Source: Bacteroidia bacterium (lineage in GTDB: Bacteria; Bacteroidota; Bacteroidia; B-17B0; Aurantibacillaceae). Taken from it: a DNA stretch of 64,000 bases. The notes below the pieces were generated by a model. The model did no database searches and was not told the origin of the DNA. It saw only the letters and a list, made by a program, of their open reading frames with translations. Where the stretch lies: positions 372,001 to 436,000 of the forward strand of contig JAEUTO010000005.1 of the NCBI GenBank assembly GCA_016787785.1, written 5' to 3'. Of the stretch, positions 18,233-27,381 are shown piece after piece; within the stretch, counting starts at the first letter, position 1, and each line of letters opens with the position of its first letter. The position numbers and the translations under genes were made by a program.

Positions 18233-19507
18233 ATGTCAACACACACAGTAAATGCAACACAAGCACACGATAGTATGTTTGATGCTGTATTGGCCCGTTT
18301 AGATGTGGCCGCCAAATTAATGAACCTTAGTGATGAGGTTTTACAAGTACTCAGAAACCCAAGCAAACAAGTTAAAGTAAGCCTTCCCATCATGATGGAT
18401 AATGGTAAAATTCAGGTTTTTGAAGGATACCGTACAGTTCACAGCACTCATTTAGGTCCAAGCAAAGGCGGCATTCGTTATGCAATGGATGTAAATGCGG
18501 ATGAGGTTATGGCCTTAGCTGCATGGATGAGTTTTAAATGCGCAGTTGCAAATTTACCTTATGGTGGAGCAAAAGGCGGTATTAAGTGCGAGCCTCGTAA
18601 CATGAGTGTTGGCGAATTAGAGCGTTTAAGTCGCGCCTATGCTGTTTCTATGAAAGATGTATTTGGTGTTAACAGGGATATTCCTGCGCCGGATATGGGA
18701 ACAAGTGGAAGAGAAATGGCCTGGATATTAGATGAATTCAATAAAATAAATGGCGAAGATAGCCCTGGTGTAATTACCGGGAAACCAATTGCTATAGGCG
18801 GTTCATTGGGCCGCGATGCTGCAACAGGCAGAGGTGTTATGGTTAATACTTTAGCAGCTCTTAAAAAAATGAACTTAAAAGCTAACGAAGTTACTGCAGT
18901 AGTGCAGGGTTTTGGTAACGTTGGTTCGCATGCTGCACGTTTACTTTCTGAAAAAGGAGTTAAAATTGTAGGTATTGGCGATCATACAGCTTCTTTTTAC
19001 AACGAAAAAGGTATTGATATTGCTGCAGCCATTGATTTTGCTGCTAAAAATAACCGCGTTTTAAAAGGCTTTAAAGGCGCAACAGAAATTAAAGCTGAAG
19101 AATTACTTACCAGTAAATGTGATGTTTTGGTGCCTGCGGCTTTACAAAATGTAATTACTGAAGAAAATGCCGGAAAGATCCAGGCTAAATTGATAGTAGA
19201 AGGTGCTAACGGACCAACTACTCCTGAGGCTGATCCAATCTTAAATGATAAAAAAATCATCTGTGTTCCGGATATTTTAGCCAATAGCGGCGGTGTAACC
19301 GTAAGTTATTTTGAGTGGGTTCAAAATAAAGCAGGCTATTACTGGACAGAAGAAGAGGTTAATACTAAGCACGATCTTAAAATGGAGATCGCTTTTGAAG
19401 CCGTTTGGAACAATGCAACCCAGTTTAAAACGGGTATGAGAATTGCGGCCTATATTACAGCATTACAAAAAATAGAACAAGGCGTTAAGCTTAAAGGCGC
19501 GTATTAA
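18233..19507 (+). CDS. gdhA: Glu/Leu/Phe/Val dehydrogenase (glutamate dehydrogenase)
   Basis: A 424-residue dehydrogenase of the hexameric type: STHLGPSKGGIRYAMDV (substrate-binding Lys), PYGGAKGGIKCEPRNM (catalytic region), PAPDMGTSGREMAWI, and the nucleotide-binding fold VQGFGNVGSHAARLL. It interconverts glutamate and 2-oxoglutarate with ammonium. The GFGNVG pattern without an obvious NADPH-specific basic residue suggests NAD-type use, but cofactor choice is inference. A Bacteroidota-type promoter lies upstream and a strong terminator downstream, so it is monocistronic. Confidence 0.93.
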   Translation: MSTHTVNATQAHDSMFDAVLARLDVAAKLMNLSDEVLQVLRNPSKQVKVSLPIMMDNGKIQVFEGYRTVHSTHLGPSKGGIRYAMDVNADEVMALAAWMSFKCAVANLPYGGAKGGIKCEPRNMSVGELERLSRAYAVSMKDVFGVNRDIPAPDMGTSGREMAWILDEFNKINGEDSPGVITGKPIAIGGSLGRDAATGRGVMVNTLAALKKMNLKANEVTAVVQGFGNVGSHAARLLSEKGVKIVGIGDHTASFYNEKGIDIAAAIDFAAKNNRVLKGFKGATEIKAEELLTSKCDVLVPAALQNVITEENAGKIQAKLIVEGANGPTTPEADPILNDKKIICVPDILANSGGVTVSYFEWVQNKAGYYWTEEEVNTKHDLKMEIAFEAVWNNATQFKTGMRIAAYITALQKIEQGVKLKGAY

Positions 19508-19528
19508 TTGTTAATTGACTGACTATAA

Positions 19529-19570
19529 AACACTTAGGCTTTAATAAATAATAAGCCTGAGTGTTTTTTT
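19529..19570 (+). terminator. Rho-independent terminator after gdhA
   Basis: Long inverted repeat, left arm AACACTTAGGCTT and right arm AAGCCTGAGTGTT, with one T-G wobble in the 13-bp stem and then eight or more T. Confidence 0.85.
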
Positions 19571-19622
19571 TGTTTAAAAAAATTTATAGATTTGTTATAA
19601 TAGATTTAACAATTTCAAAAAC

Positions 19623-20249
19623 TTGGTAGCACTATTAATCATACTTGCTTATTTAATAGGTTCAATTCCCACAGCGGTTTGGATCGGTAAGGCTTTTTAT
19701 AATATTGATGTGCGTGAATTCGGAAGCGGAAACGCCGGCGCCACCAATACTTTTAGGGTTTTAGGCCAAAAAGCAGGTATTCCAGTATTAATTATCGATA
19801 TTTTAAAAGGAAGCCTGGCTGTTTTATTGGCGTTTCTTAGTCCTTATGTATTTGAAAGCGACGAATTCGTTAATCTTCAACTTGCCCTGGGTATTGCGGC
19901 ATTGGTTGGACATATTTTTCCGGTTTTTGCAGGGTTTAGGGGTGGAAAAGGTGTTGCTACCATTTTAGGGATAGTAATGTGCATTTTGCCATTATCGTGT
20001 AGTGTTGCTTTATTTATCTTTTTGATCGTATTATTTACGTCGCGTATGGTTTCTTTATCTTCTATGTTGGCCGGTGTAGCTTTTCCATTTATTCTACATT
20101 TTATTTTTGGTAACACTAATCCAATACTTACAACTTTTTCAATTGTAGTTGCTTTATTATTGATCGTAACGCACCGTAAGAATATTGTTCGCATTTTAAA
20201 CAAACAAGAATCAAAAATTAAATTCGCAAGCAAAAAAGTTTCGGTTTAA
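19623..20249 (+). CDS. plsY: Glycerol-3-phosphate acyltransferase PlsY
   Basis: A 208-residue multi-pass inner-membrane enzyme that transfers an acyl group from acyl-phosphate to glycerol 3-phosphate, the first step of phospholipid synthesis. All three family motifs are present: GSIPTAVWIGK followed by REFGSGNAGATNTFRVLG, GHIFPVFAGFRGGKGVAT, and the C-terminal RKNIVRIL. About five transmembrane segments are visible. The start is TTG at 19623, which gives the conserved beginning of the first helix (VALLIILAYLIGSIP); no ATG is available. Confidence 0.93.
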   Translation: MVALLIILAYLIGSIPTAVWIGKAFYNIDVREFGSGNAGATNTFRVLGQKAGIPVLIIDILKGSLAVLLAFLSPYVFESDEFVNLQLALGIAALVGHIFPVFAGFRGGKGVATILGIVMCILPLSCSVALFIFLIVLFTSRMVSLSSMLAGVAFPFILHFIFGNTNPILTTFSIVVALLLIVTHRKNIVRILNKQESKIKFASKKVSV

Positions 20250-20331
20250 TGGCATTCACTTCTAAATATTATTATTATTTGTTCCTCTATCTATAGGGCT
20301 GTAATTTTATTTACATATAATTTTTATTATA

Positions 20332-20357
20332 AACCGGCCCGCCAGCCGGTTTTTTTA
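20332..20357 (+). terminator. Rho-independent terminator after plsY
   Basis: Stem AACCGGC / GCCGGTT with a six-base loop CCGCCA and a following T run, 27 bases before the phenylalanine hydroxylase start. Confidence 0.75.
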
Positions 20358-20384
20358 TTTCCCACAATTTAAAAATAAAAAAAC

Positions 20385-21143
20385 ATGAGACCAACAGAAC
20401 AAATTTACAGCAATTACACACCAGAAGACTTTTTAGTTTGGAAAACATTATTTAAACGCCAGTTAAAAAATTTAGAGAATAAAGTTTCTTCCGAATTTTT
20501 GTATTCATTAGAAAGAATAGAATTTAACGCAGAAGTGATTCCGGATTTTATACAGGTGAATAAAAAATTAGATACCCTTACCGGTTGGCAATTAGTTACG
20601 GTGCCAAATATCAGCGAGGCAGATGAATTTTTTAAATTTCTGGCGCAAAAAAAATTTACCTCTACCTGCTGGCTGCGGACCATACAACAATTAGATTATT
20701 TAGAAGAGCCGGATATGTTTCATGATGTATTTGGCCATACACCTTTACTTAGCAATAAAAGTTACTCAGTGTTTTTTGAATCAATGGGTAAACTTGCACT
20801 TAAACACATCCATAACAAAGAAATTATTTTGAAACTTCAGCGTTTGTATTGGTTCACTATTGAGTTTGGTTTAATTAAAGAAGGCAATAAATTAAAAGTC
20901 TTTGGTGCCGGAATTATTTCCTCTAAAGAAGAAACCGAAAATGCGATTAGTAACAGATCGTTAAAAGAAGATTTTGATATTTACAGAATTATGGAACATG
21001 ATTTTAGAACAGACATTTTGCAGAATAAATATTATGTTATCGATTCGTTTGAACAATTGATTGAATGCTTAAAGCAATTTGAAACAGAAATAGAAGAAGT
21101 ATTATTGCAACATATTAGGGTCTGCAAAACGGCGGTCGTATAA
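20385..21143 (+). CDS. phhA: Phenylalanine 4-monooxygenase
   Basis: A 252-residue aromatic amino-acid hydroxylase of the short bacterial type (catalytic domain only). It uses Fe(II), tetrahydropterin and O2 to convert phenylalanine to tyrosine. The iron ligands are visible as the two His of PDMFHDVFGHTPLL and the Glu of YWFTIEFGLI. It was chosen to start at the ATG at 20385, directly after the plsY terminator. The 3' end overlaps the convergent di-haem peroxidase gene by 42 bases. Confidence 0.92.
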   Translation: MRPTEQIYSNYTPEDFLVWKTLFKRQLKNLENKVSSEFLYSLERIEFNAEVIPDFIQVNKKLDTLTGWQLVTVPNISEADEFFKFLAQKKFTSTCWLRTIQQLDYLEEPDMFHDVFGHTPLLSNKSYSVFFESMGKLALKHIHNKEIILKLQRLYWFTIEFGLIKEGNKLKVFGAGIISSKEETENAISNRSLKEDFDIYRIMEHDFRTDILQNKYYVIDSFEQLIECLKQFETEIEEVLLQHIRVCKTAVV

Positions 21144-22154
21144 AAACTCTTTATCCGTTAAAGTAAGCAAAAAAGAAAGGATCTCTTTTTTTTGTTGTGC
21201 AGTTAAATTACCTACTTTGTTGATGAGTGTATCGGCCCTCTCATCATGGTTAGCCGAATTGGAATAATGTTCAATAACATCTTTTAGTTTTTTAAATCTA
21301 CCATCGTGCATGTAGGGGTAGGTCATTTCAACATTGCGCAAACCCGGTACTTTAAATGTTTTATAATCTTTTTCAATTTCGGTCAACTTACCCCTGCCAA
21401 AATCATTCAAAGAAGTGTCTATCTTAATACCGTTATTCCTGTAACTGTTATCTGTAAACAAAGGCTCTTTGTGGCAGGTGGCGCATTTGGCTCTGAATAA
21501 TTGTAAACCATTTTTTTCTGCCAGCGAAAAAGTATCTTGCTTGCGCATATACTTATCGTACTTTGAGTTGGAAGTGATCATTAAGCCTGTAAATTGTGCC
21601 AGCGCTTTTAGCATTCGTTCAGAATTTATCAGGGTATCTTTATAAGCCTTATTAAATAATCTTACATATTCTTTATTGGCGCGTAACTTTAAAACCACAT
21701 TTGCCAAACTCTCATCCATTTCAATAGGACTAGTAATTGGATTTATAGGCTGTACTTCTAAATTATTTACACCGCCATCCCACATATACGCATCTTTCCA
21801 GATCAGATTTTGTAAAGCGGGAACATTTCGCGTGCCTATTTTTGCATAGATCCCATGACTCAATTTATGATCAATATGGGCAAATGCTGCTATGCGTTGG
21901 TGACAAGTACCACAGCTTACACTATTATCTTTTGAAAGTAAATTGTCGTAAAATAATTTACGACCCAAAACAAAAACATCGGGATTTAATTTATTTTTTT
22001 TAAAACTGTAAATAGGTTTTGGAAATCCTTTTGGGATCTTTAGCTTAACATCTTTTTTTGTGATCTTAAAATAAGGGTTCTCAATTACAAAACTGTTGCA
22101 TAACGCAAATGCGGCAATTAAAATAAAAAGAGTATAAACGATCTTATTTTTCAT
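21102..22154 (-). CDS. Di-haem cytochrome c peroxidase family protein (MbnH-like)
   Basis: A 350-residue exported protein with an N-terminal hydrophobic segment (residues 5-18) and two c-type haem motifs, CGTCH at 81-85 and CATCH at about 225. Family hallmarks include FYDNLLSKDNSVSCGTCH, GTRNVPALQNL and PGLRNVEMTYPYMHDGRF. The start codon overlaps the stop of the MbnP gene by 11 bases. In the known MbnH-MbnP pair, MbnH is a MauG-like enzyme that oxidises a Trp of MbnP to kynurenine during copper handling. The pairing here supports that role over a simple H2O2 peroxidase, but this is inference from family and context. Confidence 0.87.
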   Translation of the reverse strand: MKNKIVYTLFILIAAFALCNSFVIENPYFKITKKDVKLKIPKGFPKPIYSFKKNKLNPDVFVLGRKLFYDNLLSKDNSVSCGTCHQRIAAFAHIDHKLSHGIYAKIGTRNVPALQNLIWKDAYMWDGGVNNLEVQPINPITSPIEMDESLANVVLKLRANKEYVRLFNKAYKDTLINSERMLKALAQFTGLMITSNSKYDKYMRKQDTFSLAEKNGLQLFRAKCATCHKEPLFTDNSYRNNGIKIDTSLNDFGRGKLTEIEKDYKTFKVPGLRNVEMTYPYMHDGRFKKLKDVIEHYSNSANHDERADTLINKVGNLTAQQKKEILSFLLTLTDKEFLYDRRFADPNMLQ

Positions 22155-22857
22155 TGGGCATTAGTTCAAACATGTCTTTATAGTTATCGGCTATCACTGT
22201 TGCGTTCTTAAGATCGGTTACGGATGATAGTTTTGAAAAATCAATGGCGTTGGGTGTTTTTAAAATTTCCAACACATTTACTTTAATTTTTATTTCTTTG
22301 GTAATGGTCTTTTCATTTTTACCAAGATCAAAAGAAACTTTGCGAATGCAATTGGTTGGTTGTTTGTATCCACCAATATGGTATTCAAAAAAATGCCCTG
22401 GCGATAAAGATGTGTTTGCCCGACCTTCCAGCTTTAAAAAAATGTATCCGGTATTCCAGGCCCAAAACATGGCATTTACAGGGTCTAATGCGCCTGATTG
22501 CGCGCCGCTGCAATTATGTAAACTATCTACGCCAATTATAAAATCCATGCTGGTATAATTTCCTTCGGGGACCTTTGACAGTAAAATTTTTTTACTTCCC
22601 TCTTCATCCTCATCAATTAGAAACGTTTCGTTTATAAAAAGATCTTTTCCCGAAACTGCCTTAAAATGAAAATTACTTACATAGTACTTTAATTTACTTA
22701 CAGTAAAGGTTTGCCCCAGTTCATTTTTATAAATGGAAGAGTCTAGTTTAAGCGCCTGGTTATTTACGAAATGATTAAAACTTAAACTTAAATTTTGCGC
22801 GTTGATGCTAACAAAAGTAAGTAGAAAACAAACCAATATAATATTCCTTTTTTTCAT
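22144..22857 (-). CDS. MbnP family copper-associated protein
   Basis: A 237-residue secreted protein with signal peptide MKKRNIILVCFLLTFVSINA. The MbnP pattern is present: LSLSFNHFVNNQAL, FTVSKLKYYVSNFHF, IIGVDSLHN, and the segment NAMFWAWNTGYIFLKLEG with two Trp (W132, W134). A C-terminal HIGG stretch follows. Characterised MbnP/CorA-type proteins bind copper and carry a Trp converted to kynurenine by their MbnH partner. The adjoining overlapping di-haem gene makes this a complete pair. Which Trp is modified here cannot be decided from sequence. Confidence 0.85.
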   Translation of the reverse strand: MKKRNIILVCFLLTFVSINAQNLSLSFNHFVNNQALKLDSSIYKNELGQTFTVSKLKYYVSNFHFKAVSGKDLFINETFLIDEDEEGSKKILLSKVPEGNYTSMDFIIGVDSLHNCSGAQSGALDPVNAMFWAWNTGYIFLKLEGRANTSLSPGHFFEYHIGGYKQPTNCIRKVSFDLGKNEKTITKEIKIKVNVLEILKTPNAIDFSKLSSVTDLKNATVIADNYKDMFELMPNEK

Positions 22858-22899
22858 TTTAATTAAAAATTAAAGTTAGAATATTTTTTTGGTAGTTTT

Positions 22900-23517
22900 T
22901 TATTTTGTTCTGTAAAATATTCGGCAACCGAACGACTGTGTTTCGGGTTTTGAAACTGGTTTGTTATTTATGAGATTATCCAAAGCGTTAGCAATGTAGG
23001 GTGTTGCCTTTTCGGGATGCTCACCATTATCATCAATTGCTCCGCTGTATTTTATTACCCAATTAGTGTTTTCTTTCCAAATTATGTATGCATGTGGTGT
23101 ATGTAAAGCCCCAAAATTTTTGCCCACGGTTTGTGTTGCATCATACAGATATGGAAAATTTAATTTTTCATCAGCCGATTTTTTTTGCATTAATTCAAAG
23201 GTCTCTTCTTCATAAACCAGCGTATCCATTGAATTTATAGCAATTAAAGGAACACCTAATGGTTTATATTTTGAATTGAGATCGTTTAAACGTTTAGGAT
23301 ATAGTTTTGCAAAAGGGCAATGATTGCAGGTAAACACAACCACAAACCCTTTTGCATCTGGAAAAGCACTTAAAGAAACAATTTTATTATCTACATTTTT
23401 TAAACTAAAATCTTTTACGGTTTTACCAATTACAGAATTGGAATTGTTTCTGTCTCCTTTAAACGAATAAAGTGAAACAATTAATAAAGTAGATATGCAA
23501 CCTTTAAACCAATTCAT
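22900..23517 (-). CDS. Exported redoxin / thioredoxin-fold protein
   Basis: A 205-residue protein with a short N-terminal hydrophobic signal (CISTLLIVSLYSFKG) and an AhpC/TSA-like thioredoxin fold: IGKTVKDFSLKNVDNKIVSL, then FVVVFTCNHCPFAKLYPKRL with a CxxC active site, and GALHTPHAYII with the cis-Pro region. It is probably a periplasmic thiol reductase or peroxidase. In this operon it could deliver electrons or assist metallation or disulphide status of the copper proteins. Its ATG follows the multicopper oxidase stop directly with no gap, indicating tight coupling. Confidence 0.82.
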   Translation of the reverse strand: MNWFKGCISTLLIVSLYSFKGDRNNSNSVIGKTVKDFSLKNVDNKIVSLSAFPDAKGFVVVFTCNHCPFAKLYPKRLNDLNSKYKPLGVPLIAINSMDTLVYEEETFELMQKKSADEKLNFPYLYDATQTVGKNFGALHTPHAYIIWKENTNWVIKYSGAIDDNGEHPEKATPYIANALDNLINNKPVSKPETQSFGCRIFYRTK

Positions 23518-25224
23518 TTAGTTTTTTACAAATTTTTGTGTGGTAATTGATTTTGTTTTCTTGTCCATTAGCTGAACAAAATAAACACCTTTGGCAAGTG
23601 TTGAAACATCTATTCCTTTGCTCATTTCAGGTTGAGGTAGCATCATCACTGCCTTACCGTTGATGTTAACGATGGTGATGTAATATACTTCGGTAGTCAT
23701 GTCTCCCATTTTAATAGTTAATTTATCCTCGGTTGGATTTGGAAACAGAGAAAAGGAAATGATCTCTTTTTTTATTTCGTTAAAACCAGCCGGATTAGTT
23801 ACAACAAACTGTCCCATCATACCGTCATCTTCATGATTTGAAAAATGGCAGTGGTACATGAACGGATGAATGGCATCCGCGTAATCATCAAACTTAGCAA
23901 CAAAAGAAACCGACTCACCTTTCGGAACGTACATAACATCTTTCCACCCCGCCTCATGAGAACCAACAGCAGCGGTACTGCCATTTCTATCTACAATTTT
24001 AAATTCAACATCGTGGATGTGGAAGGTGTGTCCAAAAACATTGTTATTTACAACTGTCCATTTTTCAATATCATTTAAATTAACTGTTTTGTTAATTGTA
24101 TTTAACACAAAGGATGCATTATCAAAATTAAATGGAATCGGGTTCGGTCCTGGATTACCATTTGTGATGTTTAACGTTCTGGTTACTGTTGCATTTGCAG
24201 ATGTCCAATACACATTGCTAGCCAATACGGGTGGCACCGAGGTTACGGGGTTTGCGGTTGGCGCAATAACATTAATATGTAATACCGGAAAATCAATGTT
24301 GTTTAATAAGCTTCCAAACTGTCCGCTGGAAGCCGGTTCTGCCCCCGGAAACCCAAAAGCCTGACCAGAGTTGTAAGCCTTTAAATCAATGCTTGATCCA
24401 ACTAAGTCATTACCTAAGTTTACCATTATTTCAACTCTTTCTCCCACCATTAATTTAACGCGGGTAACAGCAACAGGCGCATTTACTAAACCGCCGTCGT
24501 TTGCAATAATGTAAAAAGTTCGGTTATCACTAAAGCCAAGATCGTAACCCCTTTCTATTTCGGCATTTAAAATTCTTAATCTCACATATTGTTTTGGCAA
24601 GCTAACTTGTGCGCTTGGCGTGCCGTTTGTAAGCATATAGTCGCCATAAGAAACATTTGTAGTTACAAATTGATTGCTGGCATCATATCTTCTGCTGGTT
24701 AGTACCAATGGAATATCATCTACACCATATTTTCTTGGTAAGGTTAATGCGCTTTCTGCAGCATCCCTAACAATAATAAATCCACCAATTCCTTTGCTTA
24801 AATGTTCTAATGTCATTTCGTGTAAGTGCGGATGATACCAATAGGTACCGGCATTATTAGTTACCTTCCAATAAGGTTGCCATAAGGTACCCGGAGGAAT
24901 GACCTGATGTGGCCCGCCATCCATAACGGCTGGTAAATGCATGCCATGCCAGTGTATGGTTGTGCTATCATTCAATTTATTTTTCACGTTCATGTGCACG
25001 GTATCGCCTTTGTTGAAGAATAAAGTTGGCCCCCAAAAATTATTATTGATGCCACCAGTAATGGTTTGATTTCCGCTAAGAAGTTGCTTAAAGGTATCTT
25101 TAACAGCCAGGTTAAAAGTTGTGCCTATCAACGTATCCGGTATCCACAAATTATTATAAGTTTGCGCTTTCATGTTTGATAAAACAACAAAAATAATAGC
25201 GAAAGAGAGAAGAGTTTTTTTCAT
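23518..25224 (-). CDS. Multicopper oxidase with T9SS sorting domain
   Basis: A 568-residue three-domain multicopper oxidase exported by Sec (signal MKKTLLSFAIIFVVLSNMKA) and T9SS. All four copper-ligand motifs are present: HWHGMHLP, WYHPHLHEM, HTFHIHDVEF and the type 1/3 motif HCHFSNHEDDGMM (Cys, His and axial Met). The last 75 residues are a T9SS type A sorting domain (FPNPTEDKLTI to TTQKFVKN), so the enzyme is expected on the cell surface. Possible activities are cuprous oxidase or laccase-like; the copper-handling neighbours favour the first. It lies between YHYH and redoxin genes in a minus-strand operon. Confidence 0.93.
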   Translation of the reverse strand: MKKTLLSFAIIFVVLSNMKAQTYNNLWIPDTLIGTTFNLAVKDTFKQLLSGNQTITGGINNNFWGPTLFFNKGDTVHMNVKNKLNDSTTIHWHGMHLPAVMDGGPHQVIPPGTLWQPYWKVTNNAGTYWYHPHLHEMTLEHLSKGIGGFIIVRDAAESALTLPRKYGVDDIPLVLTSRRYDASNQFVTTNVSYGDYMLTNGTPSAQVSLPKQYVRLRILNAEIERGYDLGFSDNRTFYIIANDGGLVNAPVAVTRVKLMVGERVEIMVNLGNDLVGSSIDLKAYNSGQAFGFPGAEPASSGQFGSLLNNIDFPVLHINVIAPTANPVTSVPPVLASNVYWTSANATVTRTLNITNGNPGPNPIPFNFDNASFVLNTINKTVNLNDIEKWTVVNNNVFGHTFHIHDVEFKIVDRNGSTAAVGSHEAGWKDVMYVPKGESVSFVAKFDDYADAIHPFMYHCHFSNHEDDGMMGQFVVTNPAGFNEIKKEIISFSLFPNPTEDKLTIKMGDMTTEVYYITIVNINGKAVMMLPQPEMSKGIDVSTLAKGVYFVQLMDKKTKSITTQKFVKN

Positions 25225-25251
25225 TATTGGAGATCTAATAAATTGATAATA

Positions 25252-26547
25252 CTAATTTGACTTAATAATTTTTTGCGTTGTTTTTTGGTTATCCGATTCT
25301 AATATCAAAAAATAAATGCCGTTAGAAAGTTCTGTCATGTCTAAAGAATAAGCAATGCTTGGTTGTAAATAATCTATCGTTCGCACAATTCTTCCTTTAT
25401 TATCAACCAATTTACCTTTTACGTTATTCTTGCTTTCTACATCCATATAAATAAACAAATAGTCCTGCGTTGGATTTGGCATTACCGTAAATTTAATTGG
25501 AAGTTTTTGCTGATCGTTCAAGCCGGTTGATGATGGTGTATAAACAGTTGTTGCTTCGCTTATTACTACATGGCTTCCGGTTGGCCCAGTATTGCCGGCC
25601 TGCACGGTTCCATAATAAGTTGGCCCAAGTACAAATGGATAAACAGGATAACCTGTAGCATCAATAGTTACAAAATAAGCGTAGGTTCCTGCGGGATATT
25701 CAGGAGTAACACAAAAGCGTCCGTTATGAAAATCAAGATCGCCAGAACCAGCTACGTACACATAATCTTCTAACATGTTACCTAAAGGATAAGTTGCGTT
25801 TACCGGCGGACCACCATTACGTGTAGTTGGTGTGGTTGGCGATGCAGCTGCTGAAGCGGAGTTAGCACCTAATAAAACAGAACCTGTACTTGGTGCTAAA
25901 ACAAAACTCGGTGTCATTCTTTTTATGGCACCTGTACCATTTGTATTCGTGTATGCATAAGCACCATAAACCGGGAAGCCATCAAAGGCATATCCAATAA
26001 TTGGTGAGTGAACAGTTGTAAGTGTTGAATTATATAAGCAACTTGGATTAACATGATTGTGGTAAGCACCGTTTGGTGCCGGATGTCCTAAACAAGCGTC
26101 AAAACTAACGCCTTCATACACCAACGCGTTACGGTTAAAACCAGTAGTTGTAGCGCCCATAGTAAATGCGCTGCCGTTCCAGTACTGCCCGTCTTTTGGA
26201 TTAAAGATGGCAACACCATTGCTCCAAAGTCCCATATTACCTAAGGCGGTAAAAATTGGCGTTGAGGTATTTTGAACCGGCGCCAAAGTAAATTTGCAAA
26301 CAAAATTTTGATTGGTTGGCGTGTTAGGATTAGCTGTCCACGGACCAATGTTATAACCTGGAATACAAGAAGCGCTTACATAAACCTGCGTAGCCGAGTA
26401 TTGCACAGTTTGCACGTTTGATGGCAAATTATTATAACCGGTTGCGCTGGTTGTGTTAATGGCCCAAGAGGTAATTAATGGACTAAGTTGCGCTTGTGCA
26501 GACACTGCAAATGCGCCGATAGAAAGGGATAGGATTATTTTTTTCAT
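25252..26547 (-). CDS. YHYH-domain secreted protein with T9SS sorting domain
   Basis: A 431-residue secreted protein (signal MKKIILSLSIGAFAVSAQA) carrying a YHYH domain at about 70-320. Visible elements are YEGVSFDACLGHP, APNGAYHNHVNPSCLY, IGYAFDGFPVYGAYAY and LDFHNGRFCVTPEYPAGTYA. The His-rich motif suggests metal binding, though the family function is not established. The final about 80 residues form a T9SS type A sorting domain (VMPNPTQDYLFI to TTQKIIKSN). It is first in a run with the multicopper oxidase 27 bases downstream. A promoter-like motif matching one upstream of the small membrane protein gene lies just before its start. Confidence 0.87.
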   Translation of the reverse strand: MKKIILSLSIGAFAVSAQAQLSPLITSWAINTTSATGYNNLPSNVQTVQYSATQVYVSASCIPGYNIGPWTANPNTPTNQNFVCKFTLAPVQNTSTPIFTALGNMGLWSNGVAIFNPKDGQYWNGSAFTMGATTTGFNRNALVYEGVSFDACLGHPAPNGAYHNHVNPSCLYNSTLTTVHSPIIGYAFDGFPVYGAYAYTNTNGTGAIKRMTPSFVLAPSTGSVLLGANSASAAASPTTPTTRNGGPPVNATYPLGNMLEDYVYVAGSGDLDFHNGRFCVTPEYPAGTYAYFVTIDATGYPVYPFVLGPTYYGTVQAGNTGPTGSHVVISEATTVYTPSSTGLNDQQKLPIKFTVMPNPTQDYLFIYMDVESKNNVKGKLVDNKGRIVRTIDYLQPSIAYSLDMTELSNGIYFLILESDNQKTTQKIIKSN

Positions 26548-26572
26548 AAGGTTGAATTTCTTGCTTTATTGA

Positions 26573-26603
26573 TTAGATGCTGTTTGATTTTAAAACTTGC
26601 GGT
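26573..26603 (-). promoter_or_regulatory. Putative ECF-sigma promoter upstream of YHYH gene
   Basis: On the minus strand ACCGCAAGTTTT, 12 bases, then CATCTAA, ending 25 bases before the YHYH start. The same two boxes with the same 12-base spacing occur at 27382-27412. The downstream box resembles ECF -10 elements (TCTAA). Confidence 0.5.
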
Positions 26604-26614
26604 TAATATATGAT

Positions 26615-27085
26615 TTATTTTGGCGGCCCACCATGTGGGGCAAAAAGATGCGTGAGGTCCTGCACCAGGGCGTTAAAATTCTCAAGTTGCTTGTCTTTAC
26701 AAATAGCCTTTATTTTTTGAAAATGATCAAAATTTAAATTATCAAGTGCTTTTTGATTTTCGGAAATAGTTAGGATAATAGAATCTGCTTTGGCTTTATC
26801 GATCGTAGTATTTGTTAACAGGGAGTATAGTTCATCGTGCAACTCTCTTGAATTTTTATTTAACTCATGCATTTTACTGCGATGGTCTGCAATAATTACT
26901 TCATATTGCTTTTGTTGTTCGGCATCAAAATTTAAACGTTCTATAATTATTTTTTTTGGCCCTTCGCCACGCGGCGGATGATCAGAATGCTGTGGCCCTG
27001 ATCTGAAGAACATAAGTGCCAAAGTTCCCAGGTTAATTAGCAGTAAGCCAATAACTGCAATACCTAACAGTTTTGTTTTGTTCAT
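26615..27085 (-). CDS. Spy/CpxP-like periplasmic metal-stress protein
   Basis: A 156-residue membrane-anchored periplasmic protein. An N-terminal helix (about 6-27, LLGIAVIGLLLINLGTLALM) is followed by a helical, charged domain with the LTXXQ-like pattern LNFDAEQQKQYEVIIADHRSKM and helical repeats to residue 150. It has a His/Pro-rich segment (HSDHPPRGEGP) and ends APHGGPPK. The family (periplasmic heavy metal sensor / Spy / CpxP / ZraP) buffers metal and folding stress. In sigma operons such proteins often modulate the anti-sigma pathway. Five bases separate it from the upstream small membrane protein gene. Confidence 0.8.
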   Translation of the reverse strand: MNKTKLLGIAVIGLLLINLGTLALMFFRSGPQHSDHPPRGEGPKKIIIERLNFDAEQQKQYEVIIADHRSKMHELNKNSRELHDELYSLLTNTTIDKAKADSIILTISENQKALDNLNFDHFQKIKAICKDKQLENFNALVQDLTHLFAPHGGPPK

Positions 27086-27090
27086 GACGA

Positions 27091-27375
27091 TCAGTTATAA
27101 TTAATAATGTTATCGTTTAGCAAATGGTACTGTTGCGCCAATGTTTGCAATTCGGAACTTTTTTTAGCACTAGTTGTTCTTAAAACAAAAACGTTTAAAA
27201 GAACAAGAACAACAAATGATGCAGCCGCTGCCCAAACTAATTTGGAAGGCGCCACGTTGGTTTTGGCACTTAAACGATCAAGTATCTTAGAGTAGAGGTA
27301 AGGATTTACTTCAGCCGGCTTCAAGCCGTTAAGACTGTTTTCGGTATCCTGTATCCATTTTTCTTTGGCGTTCAT
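27091..27375 (-). CDS. Small membrane protein, probable anti-sigma factor
   Basis: A 94-residue protein with a cytoplasmic N-terminal part (about 1-45, QDTENSLNGLKPAEVNPYLY and KILDRLSAK), one transmembrane helix at about 47-66 (AAAASFVVLVLLNVFVL) and a short helical tail. It lacks the zinc anti-sigma motif, but its position 36 bases after the ECF sigma gene and its topology fit an anti-sigma role. A copy of the ACCGCAAGTTTT-N12-CATCTAA motif lies directly upstream of its start. Confidence 0.6.
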   Translation of the reverse strand: MNAKEKWIQDTENSLNGLKPAEVNPYLYSKILDRLSAKTNVAPSKLVWAAAASFVVLVLLNVFVLRTTSAKKSSELQTLAQQYHLLNDNIINYN

Positions 27376-27381
27376 ATATAG

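Noticed and set aside
21102-22154. Plain H2O2-detoxifying cytochrome c peroxidase
   Set aside because: The overlapping MbnP gene fits the MbnH partner role better, although peroxidase activity is not excluded.
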